This document shows positions 1 through 7,937 of a stretch of DNA of 64,000 nucleotides, piece by piece (position 1 is the first letter of the stretch; each line of letters starts with the position of its first letter). The notes beneath the pieces are model-generated. The model was not told the origin of the DNA. It worked only from the letters and a program-made list of their open reading frames with translations, and did not search any database. A program made the position numbers and the translations under genes. The DNA lies in NCBI RefSeq assembly GCF_050859025.1, contig NZ_CP138200.1, forward strand, positions 248,001-312,000. The letters are read 5' to 3'. The DNA comes from Wukongibacter sp050859025. GTDB taxonomy: Bacteria; Bacillota; Clostridia; Peptostreptococcales; Caminicellaceae.

Positions 1-167
1 AGAATTTGGGTGAAGGTACAAAAGTTGCATATGACAAGGTAAGGGAACACGTAAAACCTGTTAAAAATGACAGGGTGTTCTATAAGGATATGAATACATG
101 CTTTAACCTAGTGGCAAGCCATGAGATTGTAAAGGCAGTAGAGGAGACACTGGGAGGATTAAATTAG
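1..167 (+). CDS. hutH: Histidine ammonia-lyase, C-terminal end (partial)
   Basis: The reading frame is open from the window edge (codons from base 3) to a TAG at 165-167 and gives the last 54 residues of a protein. The segment resembles the helical C-terminus of histidine ammonia-lyase (GTKVAYDKVRE, then NDRVFYKDMNTC). That enzyme deaminates histidine to urocanate through an MIO cofactor, whose Ala-Ser-Gly site lies outside the window. The assignment rests mostly on context, because imidazolonepropionase and the two formimino-transfer enzymes follow on the same strand. No urocanase gene is visible, so it must lie upstream or elsewhere. Confidence 0.7.
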   Translation, partial: NLGEGTKVAYDKVREHVKPVKNDRVFYKDMNTCFNLVASHEIVKAVEETLGGLN

Positions 168-253
168 AAAAATTGAGAAAATATATCAGTTTTTCACATT
201 AAATATGAACAATTTTAAGACATAAGCTTTTTCTGCTGAAGGGGTGATGAGGA

Positions 254-1528
254 TTGGACAATAATAAAATAAAAGCAGATTTAGTTATATCCAATTGTAA
301 GCAGCTTATAACTTGTAAAAAAAATGCAGTAAACTTAATAGGAAAGATTGATAATGGCTGGATAGCTGTATCAGATGAAAAGATTGTAGCAGTTGGCACA
401 AAAGAAGAAGTTCAAAACATAGTAGATTATGATGATCGTGTTATAGATGCAAGTGAAAAGATTGTTTTACCAGGATTTATAGATTGTCATACTCATCTTG
501 TATTCGGAGGATCACGTGTAAAAGAATATACCGCACGTATGACAACCAATGATAATAATGTTTTAAATAGGATGGGAATAAAAACAGGAATCATGGCTAC
601 CGTTGATATGACAAGAGATGCAGAGGAACAATTATTGTTTGACAATGCTGAGCATAGATTAAGACAAATGCTAGGAGCGGGAACAACTACGGTAGAAAGC
701 AAAAGTGGATATGGCCTAACAACATCGTCTGAAATAAAGATGCTGAAGATAAACCAAAAATTGAATGATAATTTGCCAATAGACATTATATCTACTTTTC
801 TAGGTGCTCATGGATGGCCCGAGGATATCCCAAAGGATAAATATATTGAGATGCTATTATTGGAAATGATTCCTTGGGTTGCGGAGCTGGATTTAGCACA
901 GTTTTGTGATATCTGGTGCGATGAGGGCCACTATACAGTTAAAGAATCTGAAAAAATACTGCTTGCAGCAAGAGATGCAGGCTTAGAGCCTAAGATTCAT
1001 ACAGATGCATATTCTTATATAGGTGGATCAGACCTTGCAGTGGATATGAAAATGGTATCGGCAGATCATCTTAACTATACACCTAGATCAGTAATGACTA
1101 AGCTAGCCAAGGCAAAGGTTCCTGGAGTACTACTTCCAGCCATAGACTTTGCAGTGAAGCATCCAAAGCCTTTTAATCCTAGGCCAATGCTAGAAGAGGG
1201 GATGACATTGGCACTAGCTACAAATTGTTGTCCTGGATGTTGGAATGTATCCCTGCAATTTGTAATGATGCTTGCATGTAGGCAGCATGGAATGAGTCCT
1301 GCCGAAGCCCTTAGAGCAGCTACAATTGGCGGTGCTATGGCACTTAACCTACAGGAGGACAGAGGGTCATTAGAAGTAGGGAAATTAGCAGATATACAGA
1401 TTTGGGATGCTTCTACCTATGAAGATGCAATTTATAGACTTGGGTCAAATCTTGTAGAGAAAGTCATAAAAAGAGGAAAAATTGTTGTAGATAATGCTGA
1501 TAAAGAATCCTTTAAATATGTGACTTAG
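254..1528 (+). CDS. hutI: Imidazolonepropionase
   Basis: This cytoplasmic amidohydrolase opens 4-imidazolone-5-propionate to N-formimino-glutamate, the third step of histidine breakdown. The 424-residue product has the family length. It shows the metal-binding CHTHLVFGG motif near residue 79, the FLGAHGWP and KIHTDAYS segments, the SADHLNYT histidine region and the ATNCCPGCWNVSLQ segment typical of HutI. Translation starts at a TTG, with a GGGGTGATGAGG SD just upstream. It follows hutH by about 85 bases and precedes the formimino-transfer genes, so it probably belongs to one hut transcription unit. Confidence 0.95.
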   Translation: MDNNKIKADLVISNCKQLITCKKNAVNLIGKIDNGWIAVSDEKIVAVGTKEEVQNIVDYDDRVIDASEKIVLPGFIDCHTHLVFGGSRVKEYTARMTTNDNNVLNRMGIKTGIMATVDMTRDAEEQLLFDNAEHRLRQMLGAGTTTVESKSGYGLTTSSEIKMLKINQKLNDNLPIDIISTFLGAHGWPEDIPKDKYIEMLLLEMIPWVAELDLAQFCDIWCDEGHYTVKESEKILLAARDAGLEPKIHTDAYSYIGGSDLAVDMKMVSADHLNYTPRSVMTKLAKAKVPGVLLPAIDFAVKHPKPFNPRPMLEEGMTLALATNCCPGCWNVSLQFVMMLACRQHGMSPAEALRAATIGGAMALNLQEDRGSLEVGKLADIQIWDASTYEDAIYRLGSNLVEKVIKRGKIVVDNADKESFKYVT

Positions 1529-1561
1529 CATATATAAAATTTTTGCTTAGTTAGTTTTAAA

Positions 1562-1718
1562 GAGAGAGATAATATTTCTCTTTCGTTTATGCAATGAACC
1601 TGTTTTTTCATATATTTTAAAGGTTAAAATAGATTTCCCCAATCACTAAAAGGAAATATCATTACTTCCTAGATATTAAACAATCTAAATATAGAATTAC
1701 CTAGCAAAAACGGCTAAA
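1562..1718. repeat. Dispersed intergenic repeat, family E, copy 1
   Basis: This ~157-bp non-coding stretch between hutI and the cyclodeaminase gene resembles 16076-16234 along its length. Shared landmarks are a TTTC(T/C)(T/T)TTT tract, ATGCAAT..(A/G)CCTGTTTTT, GGAAATATCAT or GAAATATCAT, and a terminal GCTAAATTA. Identity is moderate by eye, so the copies are diverged. Neither end shows a transposase. Confidence 0.55.
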
Positions 1719-1744
1719 TTAGCTACTAAGGAGTGGATACGACC

Positions 1745-2308
1745 ATGCTTGGAACAGAAATGATAAAAAAGGTTATTGATTCAAACAACTTTACAGTTGG
1801 TGGAGGAGCTGCATCAGCCTTAGCAGGTGCAATGGCAGCTGGGATGATAGCAATGGTCGCAAAGCTATCATTAAAGAAGGATTATGAACTTACAGTAGAT
1901 ACATATAAAAAGGTATCCGATGAAGCAGATAAACTAGCAAAGGAATTGCTTGCAGGGGCTAAGGCCGATGAAAGGGCATTTTGTATGATAAAGAATGCAT
2001 ATGCTCTTCCTAAGTCAACTGAGGAAGAAAAAAGAGAGCGTGCTATAGCAATCCAAAATGGCGGGATAGCAGCGGCAACTGTACCAAAGGATAATGGATT
2101 CATGTGTAAAAGAATTTATGAATTAGGGATGATGCTTAAAGGACGGTCAAACCCTAATGCAAGCTCGGACCTAGAAGAAGCGATTATGTTAGCGAAGGCA
2201 GGTATAAAGGGCTGTATTTTAAATGTTGAGGCCAATTTGCCACTTATTAAAGATCAAGAAAAGAAATCTGAATTTCAAAGCTATATAGATGAGTTAAACA
2301 AGTATTAA
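1745..2308 (+). CDS. fchA: Formimidoyltetrahydrofolate cyclodeaminase
   Basis: This enzyme converts 5-formimino-THF to 5,10-methenyl-THF and ammonia, sending the histidine C2 carbon into the folate pool. The glycine-rich VGGGAASALAGAMAAGMIAMVAKL segment near the N-terminus is the hallmark of the FTCD C-terminal domain family. The length (187 residues) fits stand-alone clostridial versions. The frame is open from a GTG at 1733, but AAGGAG at 1728-1733 overlaps that codon. The ATG at 1745, with an 11-base spacer, is the better start. The next gene encodes the partner transferase 16 bases on. In mammals the two activities are fused; here they are separate genes. Confidence 0.92.
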   Translation: MLGTEMIKKVIDSNNFTVGGGAASALAGAMAAGMIAMVAKLSLKKDYELTVDTYKKVSDEADKLAKELLAGAKADERAFCMIKNAYALPKSTEEEKRERAIAIQNGGIAAATVPKDNGFMCKRIYELGMMLKGRSNPNASSDLEEAIMLAKAGIKGCILNVEANLPLIKDQEKKSEFQSYIDELNKY

Positions 2309-2324
2309 GGGAGAGGTGAAAAAG

Positions 2325-3197
2325 ATGAAGAGTCTGCTAGCGGAAGTTAATATTAGTGAAGGAAGATGCTTGGATACTATTAATAAAGTGAAAACAGCAC
2401 TTTTAGAAAAGCAAGATGTTAGGATTATTGATTTAGACTCTGATAAGGATCACAATAGAACTGTTTTTACATACATAGGTGAGCCAATGGCAGTTCTCGA
2501 AGCAACAAAAAGACTTGCAGCAATGGCAATTGAACTAATAGATATGACAAAGCATGAGGGAAGTCATCCGAGGATGGGAGCAGTAGACGTTGTTCCATTC
2601 ATTCCTGTTAAGAACATAACCAATGAGGAGGCAGTTGAAATTGCTAAGGAGTTTGGTAGGTATTTAGGAAAGCTTGGAGTACCTGTATATTATTATGAAG
2701 ATGCTGCGACAAATCTAGAGAGAAAGAGCTTAGTAAAAATCAGAAAAGGACAGTATGAAGCACTTCCTGAAAAAATGAAAAAACCAGAATGGAAGCCCGA
2801 TGAAGGTCCCCATGAGTTTGTTCCCAAAAGTGGTGCAACTGTAACGGGAGTTCGTTTTCCATTAGTTGCTTTTAATGTGAACCTGAGAACAGAGGATTTG
2901 GAGATTGGAAAAAGGATTGTAACAGCTATTAGAGGTGCAAAAGGAGGATACAAATACGTAAGGGCAATTGCTTTAAAGCTAGAAGATAAAAATATGGTAC
3001 AGGTTTCTATGAATCTTGTTAACTATGAGAAAACTCCGATTCCTAGGGTTATGGAAACTATTCGTTCCGAGGCTGCTCGCTACGGTGTAATAGTTGCTGG
3101 AGCAGAGTTGGTTGGACCTGTGCCGCTTATGGCATTAGAAGAGGTACTTAAGCACTATCTTCAGGTCCATAATTTTTCTATGGAACAAATTTATTGA
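2325..3197 (+). CDS. ftcD: Glutamate formimidoyltransferase
   Basis: This enzyme transfers the formimino group from N-formimino-glutamate to tetrahydrofolate and releases glutamate, the step before the cyclodeaminase reaction. The 290-residue product matches the FTCD N-terminal domain, with NISEGR near the start, the DLDSDKDHNRTVFT segment, the MTKHEGSHPRMGAVDVVPFIP active-site region and AFNVNLRT. GTG 2316 is in frame but lies within the SD (GGGAGAGG, 2309-2316), so ATG 2325 is preferred. The gene closes the histidine operon. A tandem pair of palindromic repeats begins on the base after its TGA. Confidence 0.95.
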   Translation: MKSLLAEVNISEGRCLDTINKVKTALLEKQDVRIIDLDSDKDHNRTVFTYIGEPMAVLEATKRLAAMAIELIDMTKHEGSHPRMGAVDVVPFIPVKNITNEEAVEIAKEFGRYLGKLGVPVYYYEDAATNLERKSLVKIRKGQYEALPEKMKKPEWKPDEGPHEFVPKSGATVTGVRFPLVAFNVNLRTEDLEIGKRIVTAIRGAKGGYKYVRAIALKLEDKNMVQVSMNLVNYEKTPIPRVMETIRSEAARYGVIVAGAELVGPVPLMALEEVLKHYLQVHNFSMEQIY

Positions 3198-3301
3198 TAT
3201 AGGGATTCAAGTAGAGACTCTAATTTATACATGTCCAAAACTCCTAGAAACACTGAGTATTTGTACATGTATAAATTAAGTTCTACTATTTGAACCCTAT
3301 A
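3198..3301. repeat. 104-bp palindromic element, family A, copy 1
   Basis: The element runs TATAGGG to CCCTATA. Its arms (GATTCAAGTAGAGAC / TCTACTATTTGAAC and AATTTATACATGT / ACATGTATAAATT) make an imperfect hairpin. It starts directly after the ftcD stop codon. Other copies are at 3300, 10018, 27922, 31538 (inverted) and 54797. Confidence 0.85.
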
Positions 3302-3403
3302 TAGGGATTCAAGTAGAGACTTTAATTTATACATGTCCAAAACTCTCAGAAACACTGAGTATTTGTACATGTATAAATTAAGTTCTACTATTTGAACCCT
3401 ATA
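3300..3403. repeat. 104-bp palindromic element, family A, copy 2
   Basis: This tandem copy of the preceding element is almost identical to it and shares the TA at the junction. It has the same TATAGGG/CCCTATA ends and internal ACATGT inverted arms. Two copies in a row at the 3' end of the histidine operon suggest insertion next to, or duplication of, an existing copy. Confidence 0.85.
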
Positions 3404-3453
3404 TAGATAAGCAACATTAAGATTTAAAATGGGGGTGTTTTAAAAAATCATCA

Positions 3454-4005
3454 TTATGACATTCCCCTATTTTCATCAATACCTAAATTGGCCAGTTCGT
3501 CGGCTCGTATATTCATTTGCGTTATGTATAGAAAATCTCCCCTTGTAAAGCTGTTACCATTCCATGATTTAAATTTCGTAAACCATTTATTTATCTGTGA
3601 TTCATTACTGAGATTGATGTGACCTTTAACCCTATAAAAATTAACGTTTTTATGATTTTTTATAAGTGAAAGAATGCTTTCCCAAAGTTCCTTATTTTCA
3701 ACAGGACTTTTTTGAGAGGTTTTCCAGCCGTTTTGCTGCCATTTTATATACCATTTTTTTGTGAAGCATTCTACTACATAGGAGCTGTCTGAAAAGATAT
3801 TAATATTTAACCCATCCTTTTTAAGGGTTTCAAGAGCTTTTACTACAGCTGTGAGTTCCATTTTATTATTAGTGGTATTTACTTCCCCACCAAATAACTC
3901 CTTTTTATTATCGCCATATTCTAAAATAGCACCCCAGCCACCAATGTTATCTTTGTTTTGATTTCCAGAACATGCACCATCTGTATAAATATTCAAAAAT
4001 TTCAT
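3454..4005 (-). CDS. rnhA: Ribonuclease HI-family protein
   Basis: This endonuclease cleaves the RNA strand of RNA:DNA hybrids. The four acidic catalytic residues can be placed: D9 in YTDGACSGN, E50 in NKMEL, D73 in SDSSYV and D169 in RADELAN. The histidine of VKGH (H129) is also present. At 183 residues it is longer than E. coli RNase HI (155), because about 25 residues (roughly 135-160) are inserted between VKGH and the last Asp. The SD is weak (GAGGTGAT before the ATG at 4005). It is convergent with the histidine operon and divergent from the small gene at 4174. Confidence 0.9.
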   Translation of the reverse strand: MKFLNIYTDGACSGNQNKDNIGGWGAILEYGDNKKELFGGEVNTTNNKMELTAVVKALETLKKDGLNINIFSDSSYVVECFTKKWYIKWQQNGWKTSQKSPVENKELWESILSLIKNHKNVNFYRVKGHINLSNESQINKWFTKFKSWNGNSFTRGDFLYITQMNIRADELANLGIDENRGMS

Positions 4006-4173
4006 ATAATCACCTCTATTAGTAAAAAATATAGTATTGATTTATTCTATAATAAATTTAATTTTTTTGCTCTTTTTTAACAGGGATATTTATTTGTAAA
4101 TTACCCATCATAATTATATAGATATTTGTTTTAAAATCTATAATATCCTTAAATTTAAGGAGGTTATCACTCC

Positions 4174-4356
4174 ATGAATGGAAAACGTGAAGGCTTAATC
4201 CCAACGGTACTTGGAACTGCCGTTGCTACAACAGGTGCCCTTATGTCTAGGAATTCTCGTGGCAAAAAAGATAAAGTAGCATGGGGAATAATGGGATTTG
4301 GTTTAGCCCATGTAGTCTTAGGAGCAATAGATATAGTACAACATAGAAACGAGTAA
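4174..4356 (+). CDS. Small hypothetical membrane protein (60 aa)
   Basis: The 60-residue product has two hydrophobic segments (about 8-24 and 37-53) separated by a basic loop (SRNSRGKKDK), so a two-pass membrane protein is likely. I do not recognise a family with confidence. A near-perfect SD (AAGGAGG) precedes the ATG, and a strong intrinsic terminator overlaps the stop codon, so it looks like a real monocistronic gene. Nothing in the context indicates its role. Confidence 0.7.
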   Translation: MNGKREGLIPTVLGTAVATTGALMSRNSRGKKDKVAWGIMGFGLAHVVLGAIDIVQHRNE

Positions 4357-4380
4357 GGGATTATTCCCTTACTTTTCTTC
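4353..4380. terminator. Intrinsic terminator shared by convergent genes
   Basis: An 8-bp stem GTAAGGGA / TCCCTTAC with a 4-base loop is followed by TTTTCTT. It overlaps the stop codons of both the + strand small gene and the - strand acyltransferase. Confidence 0.85.
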
Positions 4381-5085
4381 TAATTCATATACACCACGAT
4401 ATTTAGGGCTTAATAGCTCTGCAATCTTTTTCATAGAATATTCTGTAGCTAAATCTGTCCATACACCTTTATTATCCTCCGTTTTTTCAGGAAGACTAAA
4501 GGGTTCTCCGAATGTTACCTTGACCTTAGAATGATTAAAACTCTCTTTACTCATATTATCATTATTAATAGGGAACAGCTTTTCAGTACCCTCCAATCCT
4601 ATAGGAACAAATTGAGCCTTAGACATTTTGGCTAGGAGTATAAAGCCTTTTTTAGCCTTTATCATAGAACCTGCTCTACTTCTAGTACCCTCAGGAAAGA
4701 TAAATATAGACCCTCCGTCTTTTAAATATTTTATCGCTTCTTTTATAGCCTTTTTATCAGCTGAATTAGGGGTTATGTGTATAGTCTTTACAGTGTCTAG
4801 AACTAGATTGGTGACAAGATTTTTGCTCAATTTTACACCAGCCATGAAAGCCACATCATTATTTTTTAATAACCTATTGAGTATTACTCCATCCACATTA
4901 CTAAGATGGTTTCCAATATATACTGTTGGAATACCTTTTCTTTTCTCGATTATATCTCTATTTATAACCTCAATTTCAGAATAGGTATCCAAAAATTTAT
5001 CGATTAACCTACGAGTAAGACTTATTCTTACGTTTTTAGGCAATATCCTAGATACGTTGGCAAATGCATTAAGTATTAGACTCAT
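4369..5085 (-). CDS. plsC: 1-acyl-sn-glycerol-3-phosphate acyltransferase (PlsC family)
   Basis: This membrane-associated acyltransferase makes phosphatidic acid from lysophosphatidate. The 238-residue product carries the family signatures: NHLSNVD, with catalytic H60 and D65 of the HX4D box, and FPEGTRSRAGS at about 130-140. No obvious SD lies at the usual distance. AGGAGGGG sits about 26 bases upstream of the ATG, separated from it by a perfect 6-bp hairpin (see the 5093-5118 feature). The gene stands alone and converges on the small membrane protein gene. Substrate specificity within the family cannot be read from the sequence. Confidence 0.9.
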   Translation of the reverse strand: MSLILNAFANVSRILPKNVRISLTRRLIDKFLDTYSEIEVINRDIIEKRKGIPTVYIGNHLSNVDGVILNRLLKNNDVAFMAGVKLSKNLVTNLVLDTVKTIHITPNSADKKAIKEAIKYLKDGGSIFIFPEGTRSRAGSMIKAKKGFILLAKMSKAQFVPIGLEGTEKLFPINNDNMSKESFNHSKVKVTFGEPFSLPEKTEDNKGVWTDLATEYSMKKIAELLSPKYRGVYELEEK

Positions 5086-5092
5086 TATTTAA

Positions 5093-5118
5093 GCTGGTAA
5101 AAAAACCAGCCCCTCCTC
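5093..5118 (-). promoter_or_regulatory. SD sequence separated from the plsC start by a hairpin
   Basis: On the - strand the order is SD (AGGAGGGG, about 5111-5118), GCTGGT-TTTTTT-ACCAGC (5110-5093), seven bases, then ATG. Unfolded, the SD is about 25 bases from the start, too far to work well. Folded, the hairpin leaves an effective spacing of about 7-8 bases. A structured spacer is the simplest reading. No T-run follows the stem, so a terminator is unlikely. Confidence 0.55.
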
Positions 5119-5413
5119 TCTTGCTAAAAAATATGAAACAATATTCTTAAGTCCTATTATATCATTAGTATGACCATTTTGTATTTAGGCTTATCAGTAA
5201 GTATATAAAAAATATGAGTATAGCTTCTCGATACATAAAAAATTAACATTATTAGAGAATATACTAAAAATTATTGATAGTTAATATATCTATTATATAG
5301 ATAATTATTAGTTGAATTGACCAGTGATTGATAATATAGGATTTAAAACAACTAAAAAGTATAGACAAAATAGATTATTTGATATAAAATTTAATTAAGA
5401 AAGGAATGAAATC
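5119..5413. other. Divergent intergenic region, plsC / Lrp regulator
   Basis: This is about 295 bp of very AT-rich DNA between divergent genes. Several TTGATA/ATTATAT-like stretches could be promoters, but none is a clear consensus. No reading frame, repeat or RNA motif was recognised. Confidence 0.4.
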
Positions 5414-5866
5414 ATGGATAGTTTTGATTATTTAATACTTATGGAGCTTCAAGATAATGGAAGAATTAGTACAGCAGAGCTTGGTAGAAAAATAGGACTT
5501 TCAACAACTGCTACCAAGGAAAGAATCAAGAAGCTAGAACAGGAGGGGATAATAAAAGGGTATACAGCAATAATAGATAGTGATAAGGCTGGTATGGATA
5601 TAACCGCATTTATATCTGTTCCAATTGGTGATTTTGCAATAGACAAAATGGCAGAATTTTTGTCTGGAATACCTGAGGTTTTAGAGTGTCATAAGGTAAC
5701 AGGCGACACATGTTATCTAATAAAGGTAAAGACGAAGAATACAAAAAAATTAGAACAATTAATAGACAAAATAAATAACGTAGCAAAGAGTACATATACT
5801 TATCTGGTACTATCAACAGCAAAGGAGACAATTAAGATTAGCTTTGAGGAAAACGATTTCAAATAA
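5414..5866 (+). CDS. Lrp/AsnC-family transcriptional regulator
   Basis: This DNA-binding regulator usually responds to an amino acid. The 150-residue product has an N-terminal winged helix-turn-helix (DYLILMELQDNGRIST...LGRKIGLSTTATKERIKKLEQEGII) and a C-terminal RAM/AsnC ligand-binding domain (ECHKVTGDTCYLIKVKT). It ends 16 bases before glutamine synthetase on the same strand, so it probably controls that gene and may sense glutamine or a related amino acid. A second family member lies at 41896-42324, next to aspartate metabolism genes. Confidence 0.92.
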   Translation: MDSFDYLILMELQDNGRISTAELGRKIGLSTTATKERIKKLEQEGIIKGYTAIIDSDKAGMDITAFISVPIGDFAIDKMAEFLSGIPEVLECHKVTGDTCYLIKVKTKNTKKLEQLIDKINNVAKSTYTYLVLSTAKETIKISFEENDFK

Positions 5867-5882
5867 AAGGTGGGGGACGAAT

Positions 5883-7313
5883 ATGTTTAAAGATTTGAAT
5901 GATTTTAGACATTATTGTATAGATCATGAGATAAAGCTTATAGACTTTAAGGTGATTGACCTTGCAGGAAGATGGCATCACCTGACTATACCTGCTTCGA
6001 AATTTTCTCAAAAAATAATTGAAGATGGTATAGGATTTGATGGTTCGAGCTATGGATTCTTGACCGTTGAAAAATCTGATATGGTTTTTAAGCCCGATTT
6101 AGGAAGTTCATTTTTAGATCCCTTTAATGAAGTTCCCACAATAACTATGATAGGTAATATCTATGCTTTGGGGGATGAAACGGAGAGATTTGAAGGTGAC
6201 CCAAGATACGTTGCTCAGAAGGCAGAAGGATATATGAAAGAAACAGGAATAGCTGATAAGGCTATGTTTGGACCAGAATTTGAATTCTATATATTAGATC
6301 ATATTTCCTATAAAAACTCAACTAATCATATGGAGGTTTATTTAGACGCTGAACAGGCTGAGTGGAATACTGGGAAAAAAGACACTAAAAATCTAGGCTT
6401 TAAGGTGCACCATAAGAAGGGTTATCATGTAGACGTTCCTAATGATGTTAATTATGGATTAAGAAACAGTATGGTACTTATGCTAGAAGAACATGGAGTA
6501 CCAGTAAAATATCATCATCCTGAGGTTGGAGGTCCAGGGCAGCTTGAAATAGAGCTTAGCTTTGGCGGGCTGCTTGAAATGGCAGATAGGACAATGCTGT
6601 CCAAGTATATTATAAAAAATGAGGCTTTGAATAACAACAAAACAGTGACCTTTATGCCAAAGCCCTTCTTTGGAGAAGCTGGTAATGGAATGCATGTACA
6701 CCTTCAACTGTTTAAGGATGAAGAGCCAATTTTCTTTGATGATTTTGGATATTCAAACCTTAGTAAAACAGCCCTTTATGCAATCGGAGGAATACTTAAG
6801 CATTCTCCTGCTCTTATGGCATTTACAAATCCAAGTACAAATTCCTATAAGAGGCTTGTTCCAGGATATGAAGCACCAGTTAGTATTTGTTTTGCAACTG
6901 CAAATAGAAGCTCTGTAATTAGGATACCGGGCTATGCTAAAAAACCCGAGGCCAAGAGATTTGAGTTTAGACCTTCAGATGCAACTTGTAATCCATATTT
7001 AGCTTATTCAGCCTTGCTCATGGCGATGTTGGATGGTATAAATAATAAAATAGATCCCGTAGAAGAGGGCTATGGACCATACGATGTGAATATATTTGAC
7101 TTAGATGATAAAGAAAAGACTAAAATAAAGGGATTGCCTAAATCCTTGGAGGAAGCAGCATATGCTTTAGAAAAAGACCATGATTTCTTACTTGAAGGCG
7201 GAGTATTTTCACAGGGAATTATAAATGACCAAATAAGACAAATTAGAGAGGATGCCTCAAGAGTTAATATTATACCTCATCCTATGGAATACGAGATGTA
7301 TTTTGATTTATAA
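5883..7313 (+). CDS. glnA: Glutamine synthetase, type I
   Basis: It makes glutamine from glutamate, ammonia and ATP. The 476-residue product shows the beta-grasp DGSS signature (53-56), GPEFEFYI (130-137), the ATP-site segment MPKPFFGEAGNGMHVH (258-273), NRSSVIRIP (341-349) and RFEFRPSD (359-366). The frame opens farther upstream inside the Lrp gene, but AAAGGTGGGGG (5866-5875) points to ATG 5883. At the adenylylation position the motif reads NIFDL (Phe 405) rather than the LYDL of adenylylated enzymes, so AMP-based control is unlikely. The adjacent Lrp gene probably provides transcriptional control. Confidence 0.95.
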   Translation: MFKDLNDFRHYCIDHEIKLIDFKVIDLAGRWHHLTIPASKFSQKIIEDGIGFDGSSYGFLTVEKSDMVFKPDLGSSFLDPFNEVPTITMIGNIYALGDETERFEGDPRYVAQKAEGYMKETGIADKAMFGPEFEFYILDHISYKNSTNHMEVYLDAEQAEWNTGKKDTKNLGFKVHHKKGYHVDVPNDVNYGLRNSMVLMLEEHGVPVKYHHPEVGGPGQLEIELSFGGLLEMADRTMLSKYIIKNEALNNNKTVTFMPKPFFGEAGNGMHVHLQLFKDEEPIFFDDFGYSNLSKTALYAIGGILKHSPALMAFTNPSTNSYKRLVPGYEAPVSICFATANRSSVIRIPGYAKKPEAKRFEFRPSDATCNPYLAYSALLMAMLDGINNKIDPVEEGYGPYDVNIFDLDDKEKTKIKGLPKSLEEAAYALEKDHDFLLEGGVFSQGIINDQIRQIREDASRVNIIPHPMEYEMYFDL

Positions 7314-7380
7314 AAATTAATATAAGGATTATTGGTATGAGGCGTGAGTCTTGAGGTTATAAGAAGTAATCAAAAATTAA

Positions 7381-7420
7381 GCTCATAAAAAAAGTGTTGA
7401 ATAACACTTTTTTTATGAGC
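7381..7420. terminator. Bidirectional intrinsic terminator
   Basis: A perfect 18-bp inverted repeat (GCTCATAAAAAAAGTGTT with its complement, loop GAAT) contains A- and T-tracts on both strands. It can end glnA and also the convergent UPF0180 gene, whose stop codon lies inside it. Confidence 0.9.
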
Positions 7421-7679
7421 ATTTAATATTTTCAACATATTCTAATACTTTTTCTGGGGAAAGAGTCGTTGCATTTATAACTAACATTTTTTCTTCTGGA
7501 CCGCAAACCCTACATTGTGCAGTTTCAATCTCTTCATATGAAGAATCTACTCCTGATATTATTGTAATATCAACATTCTCCTTAGAAGTTTCAAATTGAA
7601 CTATATCATGTCCCTTATCCTTTAGTAACTGAACAATTTCATCTAAGCCCTGCTGTACAGCTATCCTATACTTTTTCAT
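7413..7679 (-). CDS. UPF0180-family protein (YkuS-like)
   Basis: The 88-residue product resembles the UPF0180/YkuS family of small Firmicute proteins: a compact alpha/beta protein with an early helix (LDEIVQLLKDKGHDIV), the ISGVDSSYEEIET segment and a conserved Cys pair region (CRVCGPEEKMLVINA). Family function is unknown. The ATG has a GGGAGGAATCAT-type SD. It converges with glnA and is divergent from the RRNPP-like regulator gene. Confidence 0.75.
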   Translation of the reverse strand: MKKYRIAVQQGLDEIVQLLKDKGHDIVQFETSKENVDITIISGVDSSYEEIETAQCRVCGPEEKMLVINATTLSPEKVLEYVENIKCS

Positions 7680-7937
7680 TATGATTCCTCCCGTAGTTTA
7701 TTTTTTTAATATTTACCCTATATGACGTAAGGTGAAACAATAAAAACTATAAAAATTGAAATTATGAGCCTCATATTTCAAGATGAGGTAAATGGGAAGA
7801 GCTATATAGGACTATGAGAAGTAATAGAAAATCAGTAATAATATTTACATTTTTACAATATATATGTTAATATAGGGTATGTACAGAAGATTTAGACAGA
7901 TTACAGATAGGTTATAGTAAAATAGGGAGGAAAAGAA
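7680..7937. other. Divergent intergenic region before the XRE-TPR gene
   Basis: This is 258 bp of AT-rich DNA between divergent starts. GTTAATATAGGGTATG and TATAGTAAAATAGGGAGG immediately precede the + strand gene and could hold its promoter and SD. No repeat of families A-G occurs here. Confidence 0.4.

Noticed and set aside
3198..3403. Tandem near-identical 104-bp units could suggest a CRISPR array.
   Set aside because: Only two units, each a full hairpin, and identical units are dispersed singly elsewhere. There are no short repeats with variable spacers and no cas genes.
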